In this document: positions 1 to 6,979 of the stretch, piece by piece
Position numbering within the stretch: the first letter of the stretch is position 1
Layout of the letters: each line of letters starts with the position of its first letter
Source of the DNA: Dehalococcoidia bacterium
GTDB taxonomy: Bacteria > Chloroflexota > Dehalococcoidia > Bin125
Length of the DNA: 38,214 nt
Reading direction: 5' to 3'
NCBI GenBank assembly: GCA_022822375.1
Contig: JAJEBU010000128.1
Span: 1-38,214, forward strand
Translations under genes and position numbers: made by a program
Notes under the pieces: generated by a model
The model's input: only the letters and a program-made list of their open reading frames with translations
Databases searched by the model: none
Told to the model about the DNA's origin: nothing

Positions 1-89
1 CCCCATTGCAAGAGCTTCACGGTCATCGCCCGGTGCACGCTCGGACGCTCGGAGCGGGGCTCTCTGCACTCAGCAAGAAAGTCAACGAG

Positions 90-107
90 AAGGTTCTCGA
101 TTTTGTC
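90..107 (+). repeat. Direct repeat copy 1 (possible att scar)
   Basis: This 18-base copy reads aaggttctcgattttgtc and matches 1025-1042 at 17 of 18 positions in the same orientation. The copy at 1025-1042 lies 5 bases from the CCA end of the tRNA-Lys gene. Similarity of the intervening pseudogene to conjugative ATPases stops about 10 bases from this copy, at about 118. That is what an element boundary would look like. The pairing as an attachment site is inference. Confidence 0.45.
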
Positions 108-117
108 TTGGGTGGTA

Positions 118-858
118 GGTCAGACGCGTCCGGACAGGCGCCAGCGCCTCGGCCTGATACTCGGTCCGCCAGCCGCTGAAGTCGTGCGCCCACCATTCGA
201 GCAGGCATGGGTCGCGCAGCTTCTTGAACACGTCGCCCCGGAACCCTTTGTGCGTGAGCAGACGCAGCGCGTCGAGGATCGCGTACTGCTCAAGCTCCTC
301 GGTGGAGGGACTAGCGTTTGCTTCATGCAGGGTCTTGACAGTTTCATCAGGATCGACTGCATCCTAGGGCCCACTGCTCCCACAGCCCGCGGGCGACGCG
401 GACGACCGAGTCGGCGCTCCGGTCGCGGTCCGCGAAGATGCACGTGTCGAGCAGGTTGATGCCGACCGCGCCGCGCCCGTCGGCCAGGTCGATCAGGTGG
501 GCCTCCGGGCCAGCGGTTCGAGATCCTGCTCTAGGACGTCGGAGACCAGGTCGGCGTGGAGGTCGACCACGACGATCGCGTCCCCGTCGCGGCCGGCCGG
601 CTAATCCCGCAGCTTGTGCGCGACGATGTGGCGCTTCAGGGTCGATGTGCCCGTCCTCGTGCGGGCGACGTAGAGATGGTGGCGGTGCAGGAGGTCTGAG
701 GGGAAGCGGATCTCGTGCGGCACGTCTCCTGTGGTGTCACCGACCACGGCGCCCTCGGTGAGCGCGTGACCCGGAGGCAGCAGCAGCTTGACGGCCGAAC
801 GCTCCAGCGCGTACGTCTCGCCCGAGGGTCCGGGCGGATGCCAGACCCCGGTCACGCG
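118..858 (-). pseudogene. Decayed conjugative DNA-transfer (TraG/VirD4-like) ATPase
   Basis: Reading the minus strand across several frames recovers one continuous protein of the type IV secretion conjugative DNA transfer (coupling ATPase) type. Pieces in order are an N-terminal segment ending HHLYVARTRTGTSTLKRHI, a Walker-B-like IVVVDLHADL, then HLIDLADGRGAVGINLLDT, LWEQW, GPRMQSIL, and finally LLEWWAHDFSGWRTEYQAEA. The parts are separated by an in-frame TAG (601-603) and about three frameshifts (near 510, 370 and 345). The Walker A lysine is also lost (GTST instead of GKST). The reading frame loses similarity at about 118, just inside the direct repeat at 90-107. It is a dead remnant of a conjugative or integrative element beside tRNA-Lys. 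Family assignment is from recognised motifs and is fairly sure; the exact subfamily is not. Confidence 0.72.
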
Positions 859-1024
859 CGCGGAGTGCACTGAGCCTCGTGCTTGTCTGGGGGCATCCAT
901 GGCAGTCACGCCATTGGATCCAAAGCTCCGACAGCCTGGAGACGGTTCCTGCTCATCGCCGTGGCCACCAAAGACCACACCAAACCAACCAGACCTTCAC
1001 AGCTCCAACGCAAAGCGAATCTCA

Positions 1025-1042
1025 AAGGTTCTTGATTTTGTC
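1025..1042 (+). repeat. Direct repeat copy 2, next to tRNA-Lys 3' end
   Basis: This is the second copy (aaggttcttgattttgtc) of the 18-base direct repeat at 90-107, with one mismatch. It starts a few bases beyond the 3' CCA end of the tRNA-Lys gene, a common place for integrases to act. The two copies bracket the ATPase pseudogene. Confidence 0.45.
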
Positions 1043-1047
1043 CAGTC

Positions 1048-1124
1048 TGGTGGGCCCTCTGGGACTCGAACCCAGGACCTTCGGATTAAAAGTCCGCTGC
1101 TCTGGCCAACTGAGCTAAGGGCCC
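1048..1124 (-). tRNA. tRNA-Lys (anticodon TTT), CCA encoded
   Basis: The minus strand folds as a complete cloverleaf. It has acceptor GGGCCCT with AGGGCCC, D stem GCTC with GAGC, anticodon loop CTTTTAA (anticodon TTT, lysine), T stem CTGGG with CCCAG around TTCGAGT, discriminator A, and an encoded CCA at 1048-1050. The outermost anticodon-stem pair is a G-A mismatch. A TACACT -10-like hexamer sits six bases upstream. A remnant of a mobile element lies immediately downstream, so this gene probably served as an integration site. Confidence 0.96.
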
Positions 1125-1130
1125 GCGTCC

Positions 1131-1136
1131 AGTGTA
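1131..1136 (-). promoter_or_regulatory. -10 element of tRNA-Lys
   Basis: The minus-strand hexamer TACACT (TAnnnT type) ends six bases before the first tRNA base, as expected if transcription begins at or near the mature 5' end. No clear -35 hexamer is visible. The 47-base gap also holds the divergent -10 of the DHFR-like gene. Confidence 0.45.
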
Positions 1137-1159
1137 TGCGGGTCGGGCAGCGGACCGGC

Positions 1160-1165
1160 TAGCCT
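1160..1165 (+). promoter_or_regulatory. -10 element of DHFR-like gene (leaderless)
   Basis: TAGCCT is followed by six bases and then the ATG at 1172. There is no Shine-Dalgarno between them, so the transcript would be leaderless. The same geometry recurs at many first genes in this window (2602, 2641, 3421, 20873, 24139, 25262, 31138, 37592). Confidence 0.5.
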
Positions 1166-1171
1166 GCCCTC

Positions 1172-1759
1172 ATGCGTGAACTGGCCGTGCTGAGCTTTGT
1201 CACCCTCGACGGCGTGATGCAGAGCCCGACCAGTCCTGACGAGGATCCATCGCAGGGCTTCAGCGCTGGCGGCTGGGGTGCGCCCTACTGGGACGGCGTC
1301 ATGCCACACGTCTACGAGCAGGCGATGCGCGAGCCGTACGACCTGCTCTTCGGGCGACGGACATATGAGGCGTTCGCTGCTCACTGGCCGTCCGTTCCGC
1401 AGACTGACCCCGTCGCCGAGCGTCTGAACTGCGGTCACAAGTACGTGGCGACGCGGTCAAGCGCGATGGATCTGTCGTGGGGCCCTGCCTCGATCATCAC
1501 GGACATCGCGGCTGAGGTCGCAGCGCTGAAGTCGGGTGACGGACCGCTGATCCAGGTGCACGGCAGCGCCGATCTGATTCAGTCGTTGCTGGCGCTTGAG
1601 CTGGTCGATGAGTTTCGGCTGTGGACGTTCCCTGTGGTAGTCGGGCTGGGCAAGCGGCTGTTCGAGCATGGAGTGTCGGGAGAGTTGCGCCTGCTGCAAT
1701 CGGAGGCGCTGGTGAACGGCGTCGTGATGAGCGTCTATCGGCCGGCGTCGCGAGGCTGA
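1172..1759 (+). CDS. DHFR-like reductase (RibD C-terminal-like family)
   Basis: A 195-residue cytosolic protein of the dihydrofolate reductase/RibD-C superfamily (YyaP/YwjB-like), predicted to be an NAD(P)H-dependent reductase of unknown substrate. Visible marks are an N-terminal strand ending in TLDGV (11-15), FGRRTYE (60-66, the loop that binds the cofactor in this fold), the glycine-serine turn VHGSADL (129-135) and the C-terminal VDEFRLWTFPVVVGLGKRLF (145-164). Length is normal for the family. The ATG at 1172 has no ribosome binding site but sits six bases after a -10 hexamer, so it is probably read from a leaderless mRNA. The gene converges on the aldolase and overlaps its 3' end by 25 bases. 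It should not be called a true folate enzyme: conserved folate-site residues cannot be verified by eye. Confidence 0.93.
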   Translation: MRELAVLSFVTLDGVMQSPTSPDEDPSQGFSAGGWGAPYWDGVMPHVYEQAMREPYDLLFGRRTYEAFAAHWPSVPQTDPVAERLNCGHKYVATRSSAMDLSWGPASIITDIAAEVAALKSGDGPLIQVHGSADLIQSLLALELVDEFRLWTFPVVVGLGKRLFEHGVSGELRLLQSEALVNGVVMSVYRPASRG

Positions 1760-2595
1760 TGGTCGACGGCCCAGGCTGAGGTGAGCAGCTCGCCGGCAGC
1801 CTCCGCGACGCGCTGTTCGGATTCCAGCAGCGCGGCCCGGAGATTGCCGGGACGCTCCCGCAAGCTGTCGGCCATGCCTGCGGCCGCTGCTCGATGCAGC
1901 GCCGTTCCCACATTGATCTTGGCCACGCCCAGCTCGACGGCAGCCGACAGGTCGTCGCTGCCCAGGCCGCTGGCTCCGTGCAGGACCAAGGGCACGTTGA
2001 CGACGGCGCGGATCGCGTGCAAGCGGTCGGTCTGCAGGCCGCCGACGGCCCTACCGCCGTGCGTGTTGCCGACCGCGACCGCGAGCCAGTCGACGTCGGT
2101 CTCGCGGACGAATCGGGCCGCCTCGTCGGGGTCGGTCCAGCTGGCGGCTCCGATCGTGACGCCGGCCTCGTCGCCGGCGACGTGTCCGAGCTCGGCTTCC
2201 AGCGGCAGACCGGACCACTGCACCAGCGCCTTGGCCTCGCGAACGATGGTCAGATGCTGCTCGAAGGGCAGCGTCGAGCCGTCGATCATGACGGAGTGGA
2301 ACCCGGAGTTGATCGCCAATGCCAGCTCGTCAAGGGTGTCGGCGTGGTCCAGGTGCAGGGCGGCGTCTGTCCGCAGGCCATCGGCGAGCGCTTGGACGAT
2401 CGCCGCGCTGGCGTGGACGCCGCCGATCAGCTCCAGTCCCGAGCGGTTGAATTGAATCAACACGGGACGCGCCGTCGATTCAGCCGCACTCAGGACGCCG
2501 CGCGCCATGTGCAGCGTCGAGACGTTCGCGCCGACCACCGCGCGCCGGCGCTCGTGCGCCTGTGCGATGATGGAACGCGGGTTGACGAGCGGCAT
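1735..2595 (-). CDS. Class II ketose-bisphosphate aldolase family protein
   Basis: A 286-residue zinc-dependent aldolase of the FbaA/GatY/KbaY class. Recognised motifs are HLDHAD (81-86: catalytic Asp and zinc-binding His84), GNTHGG (176-181: second zinc His), LHGASG (205-210: third zinc His) and INVGT (227-231: phosphate binding). These match the class II layout. The family cleaves a ketose phosphate to dihydroxyacetone phosphate and an aldehyde; whether this one takes fructose-1,6-bisphosphate or tagatose-1,6-bisphosphate cannot be told from sequence alone. A longer reading frame reaches 2670, but it overlaps the divergent sigma gene, and the ATG at 2595 starts with the family-typical PLVNPRSII. 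A GACACT hexamer lies six bases before this ATG, pointing to leaderless expression divergent from the sigma factor. Confidence 0.94.
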   Translation of the reverse strand: MPLVNPRSIIAQAHERRRAVVGANVSTLHMARGVLSAAESTARPVLIQFNRSGLELIGGVHASAAIVQALADGLRTDAALHLDHADTLDELALAINSGFHSVMIDGSTLPFEQHLTIVREAKALVQWSGLPLEAELGHVAGDEAGVTIGAASWTDPDEAARFVRETDVDWLAVAVGNTHGGRAVGGLQTDRLHAIRAVVNVPLVLHGASGLGSDDLSAAVELGVAKINVGTALHRAAAAGMADSLRERPGNLRAALLESEQRVAEAAGELLTSAWAVDHQPRDAGR

Positions 2596-2601
2596 GGGCG
2601 C

Positions 2602-2607
2602 AGTGTC
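2602..2607 (-). promoter_or_regulatory. -10-like element of the aldolase gene
   Basis: GACACT on the minus strand is followed by six bases and the ATG. It matches the xAnnnT-N6-start pattern seen at other genes here, with G in place of the first T. The 57-base gap holds two back-to-back promoters. Confidence 0.35.
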
Positions 2608-2640
2608 CCACAACCTGCGTGACCAGCGAGCAGCGCGGGA

Positions 2641-2646
2641 AAGACT
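2641..2646 (+). promoter_or_regulatory. -10-like element of the ECF sigma gene
   Basis: AAGACT is followed by six bases and the GTG start at 2653. It fits the leaderless pattern although the first base departs from TAnnnT. No autoregulatory ECF-type -35 (GGAAC) is seen here. Confidence 0.3.
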
Positions 2647-2652
2647 GGGCAC

Positions 2653-3258
2653 GTGAGTCCTGAGGCCCAACGGCGCGAGTTACAGCACCTCGAGGACGAC
2701 CAACTCGTCGTGTTTGCTCTCGACGGACGGCTGGACGCATTCAACGTGCTGATCGAGCGACATCAGCGGTACATCCGCGGCATCTGCCACAACCGGGTCG
2801 GCATGGCGGAGGGCGACGACGTCGCGCAGAACACGTTCATCAAGGCCTGGAGCTCGCTGGACTCCTACAACCAGGCAGGCAAGTTTCGCGCCTGGCTGAG
2901 CACCATCGCCCGCAACGCCTGCAACGATCTTCTCCGTCAGCGCCAACGCCGCCCGACCTCGTCGCTGGACCAGATGGTCGACGACGTAGGCGACCACTTG
3001 ATGCCGGCCTCGACGGCCCGATCTCCGGAGGAGGTCATCGAGAACATCGAGCTGGGGGTCGAGCTGCAGGCGGCGCTCAAACAGTTGCCTGAGCACCAGC
3101 GCGTGGCGGTGGTCTACCGCGACGTGATGGAATGGTCCTACGAGGAGATCGCCGACGCCACGGGCTGGTCGCTGGGTACGGTCAAGTCGAGGATCAGCCG
3201 CGGTCGCGCGGCGATGCGCGAGCAGATGACACAGATGTACAGCGCGGAGCAGTCATAA
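2653..3258 (+). CDS. ECF-type RNA polymerase sigma factor
   Basis: A 201-residue extracytoplasmic-function sigma-70 factor. Region 2 spans about 24-97 with the core-binding and -10-recognition helices (DDVAQNTFIKAWSSLDSY, then RAWLSTIARNACNDLLR). Region 4 spans about 138-195 with LPEHQRVAVVYRDVMEWSYE and the helix-turn-helix GWSLGTVKSRISRGRAAMRE. There is no region 1 or 3, as expected of the ECF class. Start is GTG at 2653, preceded by a -10-like hexamer and no ribosome binding site. It lies 174 bases upstream of an anti-sigma-like membrane protein, which in turn abuts ribD. It therefore may control the downstream genes; which promoters it recognises is not shown. A GGGAAC-N16-CGTT palindrome at 12358 is a candidate target. 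Confidence 0.95.
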   Translation: MSPEAQRRELQHLEDDQLVVFALDGRLDAFNVLIERHQRYIRGICHNRVGMAEGDDVAQNTFIKAWSSLDSYNQAGKFRAWLSTIARNACNDLLRQRQRRPTSSLDQMVDDVGDHLMPASTARSPEEVIENIELGVELQAALKQLPEHQRVAVVYRDVMEWSYEEIADATGWSLGTVKSRISRGRAAMREQMTQMYSAEQS

Positions 3259-3395
3259 TGCGTCCCCGATCAATCGAATGGCTGACTGTCACAGCAGATG
3301 CACGTCTGGAGTGGAACCAGATCAGCCCGCTCAGCGTCTACATTTGTAGAGAGCGTGCAGAGAGCGCCGTTCGGCGGCGCGGATGGCGAGGCGGG

Positions 3396-3426
3396 TTGAC
3401 ACCTTGGCACCTGAAACTGGGATGAT
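3396..3426 (+). promoter_or_regulatory. Promoter of the anti-sigma/riboflavin operon
   Basis: A perfect TTGACA (3396-3401) is followed, 19 bases on, by GATGAT (3421-3426), which ends six bases before the ATG at 3433. This is the only gene start in the window where I see a perfect -35 with a plausible -10. The mRNA would be leaderless and could run through ribD-ribE-ribBA-ribH. The 19-base spacing is long, so the match is tentative. No FMN riboswitch is seen between here and ribD. Confidence 0.4.
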
Positions 3427-3432
3427 CTTGCG

Positions 3433-4659
3433 ATGATGCGCCGACTGAATCTGCCGACGTCCTGGACCGACCTGATGCTGCGGCGCAGCGGCTGGCGCGA
3501 CGACGTTTCGGCCTACATGGATGACGAGCTGTCGCCTGAAGAGCGCGAACGCGTCGAAGCGCGGCTGGCCGAGTCTGGCGAGATGCAGGAGTACCTGGCC
3601 GATCTGCAGCAGATGCACGCCTCCCTGCGACGTCTTTATGTCGAACCACCGCCGGTGAGCTTCCAGCTGACGCCCGAGATGCTCGACCAACCTCTGCGCG
3701 AGACGGTCGGTGGGCACTTCAGCCCGAGCCGCACGATGGCCTTGGCGTCGGTGGCGGTGATCGCCGCCGCGGCGTTCGCCGCGGCGCTCGTCTTCGACCT
3801 CATAGATGCCCCGTCAGTGCAGTACGCCCAGACCTCCGCGAGCAGCGTGGCGGCTGAGCCCGCCAGCATTCCCACTATGTCGGTGAGGACTCAGCCGGTC
3901 GAGGCGCAGGCATCGCCGTCGGCACAGTCGGCCGGGGCCGCAGAGCCTGAGTCGTCGGTCGCGGCATTCGCAGAACAGGCGCAGGAACAGGCACAGGCAC
4001 AGGTGCAAGCGCAAGCTGAGCAGCAGGCTCAGGAACAGGCCGAAGCACAAGCGATGGCAGAGACTGATCGTGGCGACGACGCGATCGCCCAGCATGCGGC
4101 CGATGAGCCGCTTGTCGCAGCGTCGGATGGGCCAGCGTCATCGGCTGACAACACGGACGAACCGTCGCGGCGCGCCCTGACGGCGGGACGCAGCGACGGC
4201 GAGGCAACCGACGCTCGACCCGTCAGCGCCAGCGCCGTGCTCGCGGCGAGCCCGCAGGCCGAACAGTCAGCGATGTCCGAGGACGCACAAGCGGCGGATG
4301 ACCGTTCGGCGTCTGCGAACGCCACAACTGCAGCGGACGCGGCGGATGACGAGTCGTCGAGCGAACGGTCGGATGCTTCGGCTGAAGGGTCCAGCGCAGC
4401 AGATCCTGGTCGGGCGCAAATCGCCATCACGGACGACGGCGACGCCGTCGATGTCGAGGTCACACGAACGGTGCGGTTGGTGACGGTGACTGAAGCGTCG
4501 GATGTGGAGAGCGCCTGGCCGTTGCAGGAGCGGCCGCGACAGCCGCTGGCTGCTGATCCAGGCTGGGAGCTGCCGTTGCAGTTGGCGCTCGGATCGCTGG
4601 CGGCGGCGGCGGCGATGGCCTGCCTGCTGCTGGGTCTCTGGGACCGCCGCACGGTCTGA
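3433..4659 (+). CDS. Anti-sigma-factor-like membrane protein, cysteine-free
   Basis: A 408-residue protein. The N-terminus has the helix VSAYMDDELSPEERERVEA (about 25-43), the signature seen after the first zinc ligand in ZAS anti-sigma factors, but the HxxxCxxC zinc site is absent. A membrane segment covers about 102-123. A long low-complexity stretch follows (Gln/Ala-rich near 183-212, then Asp/Ser/Ala-rich), and a second membrane segment lies near 382-402 before a short basic tail. Its place directly after an ECF sigma gene supports an anti-sigma role by partner logic. The stop is two bases before ribD, so the two are probably co-transcribed and translationally coupled. Lack of zinc ligands argues against thiol sensing and towards regulation by proteolysis or by the extended linker. 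The call is inference from N-terminal motif plus context. Confidence 0.72.
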   Translation: MMRRLNLPTSWTDLMLRRSGWRDDVSAYMDDELSPEERERVEARLAESGEMQEYLADLQQMHASLRRLYVEPPPVSFQLTPEMLDQPLRETVGGHFSPSRTMALASVAVIAAAAFAAALVFDLIDAPSVQYAQTSASSVAAEPASIPTMSVRTQPVEAQASPSAQSAGAAEPESSVAAFAEQAQEQAQAQVQAQAEQQAQEQAEAQAMAETDRGDDAIAQHAADEPLVAASDGPASSADNTDEPSRRALTAGRSDGEATDARPVSASAVLAASPQAEQSAMSEDAQAADDRSASANATTAADAADDESSSERSDASAEGSSAADPGRAQIAITDDGDAVDVEVTRTVRLVTVTEASDVESAWPLQERPRQPLAADPGWELPLQLALGSLAAAAAMACLLLGLWDRRTV

Positions 4660-4661
4660 CC

Positions 4662-6248
4662 ATGATGCGCTCGCACGGCTCCGGCGCCGGCAGTTCGCGC
4701 ATGATGTCGCGTGCGTTCGAGCTCGCCCGCTCCGTCTTGGGGACGACCAGTCCCAATCCGGCCGTCGGTGCGGTGATCGCACACGGGCCGCGAATCGTCG
4801 GCGAGGGGGCCACGCAGCGGCCGGGCGGTCCGCACGCGGAGGCGATGGCGCTGCGCAACGCGGGAGACCTGGCTCGCGGCGCGACCATCTACGTCACGCT
4901 CGAGCCTTGCAATCACACTGGACGCACGCCGCCCTGCACCGACGCGCTGATTGGGGCCGGCATCGCCGAAGTGGTGGTGGCGGTCGGAGATCCCGATCCA
5001 CGCGTCTCGGGCAGCGGCCTGCAACGGCTGCGCGAGGCGGGCATGGTCGTCTCGCTGGGCGACGGCGCAGCAGAAGGCGCGTCGCACTACGAGGCCTACG
5101 CGCACCACCGACGGAGCGGACGCCCCTTCGTCACGGCCAAGTTCGCCGCCTCGCTGGACGGTCGGATCGCGTCAACGAGCGGCGACTCCCGCTGGATTTC
5201 CGGTCCGCAGACGTTGCGCTGGGCGCATCGGAACCGTCCGCACTTCGACGCCATTTTGGTCGGGGTCGAGACGATTATCGTCGACAACCCGCAGCTCAGC
5301 GCGCGGCCCGAGCGCTGGACCGGCCCGGTCCCCCAGCCGTTGAGGGTCGTACTAGACAGCCGCGGCAGGACTCCGCTGGACGCGCAAGTGCTGGAAGGTC
5401 AGGATGTCAACCCCACACTGATCGCGACGACGGAGGCGTGCGATCCATCCTGGCGTGCTGCCATGGCGGCGCGTGACATCGATCTGGCCGTCGTCGAGGC
5501 AGGAACGGATGGGCGCGTCTCACTGCCCGCACTGCTGACGCGGCTCGGGCAGGATCAAGGTGTCGTCAGTCTGCTCGTCGAGGGCGGCGGCGAGGTGCTC
5601 GGATCGTTCTTCGACCAGCGGCTCGTGAACAAGGTGACCGCCGTCGTGGCGCCGATGTTGATTGGCGGAGACGCCCAACCAGCGGTCAAAGGCCGCGGCG
5701 CCGAGCGCATGCGCGATGTCCTGCGCCTCAACCGGACGTCGGTCGAGACGCTCGGCGTCGACTTGCTGGTCACGGGCTATCCGAGCGATCCAGAGCGTGA
5801 ACTCAACCTGCGGGTGCGTCCGGCGCTGACGGAGGACGCAGATACGATCGCCGAACTGCTCGCGTCGCAGATTCCAGACGGCGCGCGGTTGACCGATCGG
5901 CTCCTGTACGCCACGCGCTCCGCGTCGGCGGTGATCTGGCTCGCGGTCGCGCCGCCATCGTCGGACGCTGATGTCGAGGACATCGTCGGAGTCGGCGCGG
6001 TTGGATTTGGTCCCGACGGCCCGGCGTCGATACGCTGTCTCGCCGCCAGGGTCGACGCGCCCGCGACGACGGGCGAGCGGCTGCGCGAGTCGTGCGAAGC
6101 GTCGGCCGCCGGTCGCGACGCCGAGTGGCTGAGTCTGCCGCGGACGCAGACGCCGGCGCTGTCCGACGAGGCGTGTCGCGAAGCCGGGTTCCGCTACTAT
6201 CGCAGCGCCGAGGACGGGTCGGACATGCTGATCAAACGGCTGACATAG
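4662..6248 (+). CDS. ribD: Bifunctional RibD with C-terminal GNAT-like domain
   Basis: Riboflavin biosynthesis deaminase/reductase, 528 residues. The deaminase domain (about 14-140) carries HAE (58-60) and PCNHTGRTPPC (82-92), the zinc site of the pyrimidine deaminase. The reductase domain (about 154-375) begins FVTAKFAASLDGRIA and has VEGGGEV (306-312). Residues about 382-528 are additional to normal RibD (usually 360-400). They read like a GNAT acyltransferase, beginning RVRPALTEDADTIAEL, with a degenerate acyl-CoA loop near 463-482 and ending EAGFRYY then a final strand. RibD converts the GTP cyclohydrolase II product to 5-amino-6-ribitylamino-uracil phosphate. The start follows the previous stop by two bases. 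The ATG at 4662 is used; internal ATGs 13-14 codons on are possible. The added domain may be non-catalytic. Confidence 0.95.
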   Translation: MMRSHGSGAGSSRMMSRAFELARSVLGTTSPNPAVGAVIAHGPRIVGEGATQRPGGPHAEAMALRNAGDLARGATIYVTLEPCNHTGRTPPCTDALIGAGIAEVVVAVGDPDPRVSGSGLQRLREAGMVVSLGDGAAEGASHYEAYAHHRRSGRPFVTAKFAASLDGRIASTSGDSRWISGPQTLRWAHRNRPHFDAILVGVETIIVDNPQLSARPERWTGPVPQPLRVVLDSRGRTPLDAQVLEGQDVNPTLIATTEACDPSWRAAMAARDIDLAVVEAGTDGRVSLPALLTRLGQDQGVVSLLVEGGGEVLGSFFDQRLVNKVTAVVAPMLIGGDAQPAVKGRGAERMRDVLRLNRTSVETLGVDLLVTGYPSDPERELNLRVRPALTEDADTIAELLASQIPDGARLTDRLLYATRSASAVIWLAVAPPSSDADVEDIVGVGAVGFGPDGPASIRCLAARVDAPATTGERLRESCEASAAGRDAEWLSLPRTQTPALSDEACREAGFRYYRSAEDGSDMLIKRLT

Positions 6249-6314
6249 CGAGGGCCGTTCGGGCGGTGCGGTCGATCAATGCGGGTACCATGAGCCCAAG
6301 GAGAGGTCGGCCAG

Positions 6315-6962
6315 ATGTTCACGGGGATAATCGAGGAAGTCGGCGCGGTCACCGAGGCGGCCGAGGGTCTGCTGCGGATTGCCGCGCCGCTGATCCTGGA
6401 GGACGCCAAGCTGGGCGACAGCATCGCCATCAACGGCGTCGACCTGACCGTGACCTCGATTGAGGATGCCCAGTTCCTCGCCAACTTGATGCCCGAGACG
6501 TACCGCCGCTCCAACCTGGGCGAGCTGGTGGCTGGCGATCGGGTCAACCTGGAGCGCTCGGTGCGTCCGCTCGATCGGCTGTCGGGCCACCTGGTGCGCG
6601 GCGTCGTCGAGGGCCGCGGCGCGTTCCGCTCCACGCGCGAAGAATCGGAGGCCATCGTCGTCTCCTACGACGCGCCGGCGGAGCTGCTCAATCACATGAT
6701 CGTGAAGGGGCCGATCGCCATCGACGGCGTCTCGCTGACGATCATCGACAAGGACGAGGCGGGATTCGCCGTCTCGCTCGTCCAATACACTCAGCAGCAC
6801 ACCAACCTCCTGGATCGGCAGCCCGGCGACGCGGTCAACCTGGAGACCGACATACTTGCCCGCTACGTCGACGAACTGTTGACGGCGCGAATCGATCAGA
6901 TCCTGGACGACCGGCTCGCGGCGCGCGGGCTGTCCGCCGGCATTGAGCGCGGCGTTGACTGA
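6315..6962 (+). CDS. ribE: Riboflavin synthase alpha chain
   Basis: Riboflavin synthase, 215 residues, catalysing dismutation of two 6,7-dimethyl-8-ribityllumazines to riboflavin. The start MFTGIIEEVG is diagnostic. Two lumazine-binding repeats are seen, about 1-88 and 97-190, the second starting GHLVRGVVEG, with GPIAIDGVSLT near 133-143. A strong ribosome binding site AAGGAGAGG lies about 7-8 bases upstream of the ATG. The 66-base gap after ribD has no clear terminator, so it probably belongs to the same operon. The C-terminal 20 or so residues extend slightly past the usual domain end. Confidence 0.97.
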   Translation: MFTGIIEEVGAVTEAAEGLLRIAAPLILEDAKLGDSIAINGVDLTVTSIEDAQFLANLMPETYRRSNLGELVAGDRVNLERSVRPLDRLSGHLVRGVVEGRGAFRSTREESEAIVVSYDAPAELLNHMIVKGPIAIDGVSLTIIDKDEAGFAVSLVQYTQQHTNLLDRQPGDAVNLETDILARYVDELLTARIDQILDDRLAARGLSAGIERGVD

Positions 6963-6979
6963 GACGAAGGTGGTGTCCA

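Noticed and set aside
788-1162. Plus-strand frames over the tRNA (text like GPSGTRTQDLRIKSPLL)
   Set aside because: This is the antisense of tRNA-Lys, a well-known spurious protein.
1781-2622. Long plus-strand frames opposite the aldolase
   Set aside because: Antisense shadows of a strong class II aldolase; composition without motifs.
3258-3425. Possible 55-residue ORF overlapping the sigma stop (TAATG)
   Set aside because: No domain, Arg-rich composition and no ribosome binding site of its own. It covers the anti-sigma promoter, so chance is likely.
3259-4661. FMN riboswitch for the riboflavin genes
   Set aside because: No RFN-type conserved blocks are seen upstream of ribD or of the anti-sigma gene.
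4029-5108. Long minus-strand frame opposite the anti-sigma and ribD genes
   Set aside because: A shadow of low-complexity GC-rich coding; the plus-strand genes have real motifs.
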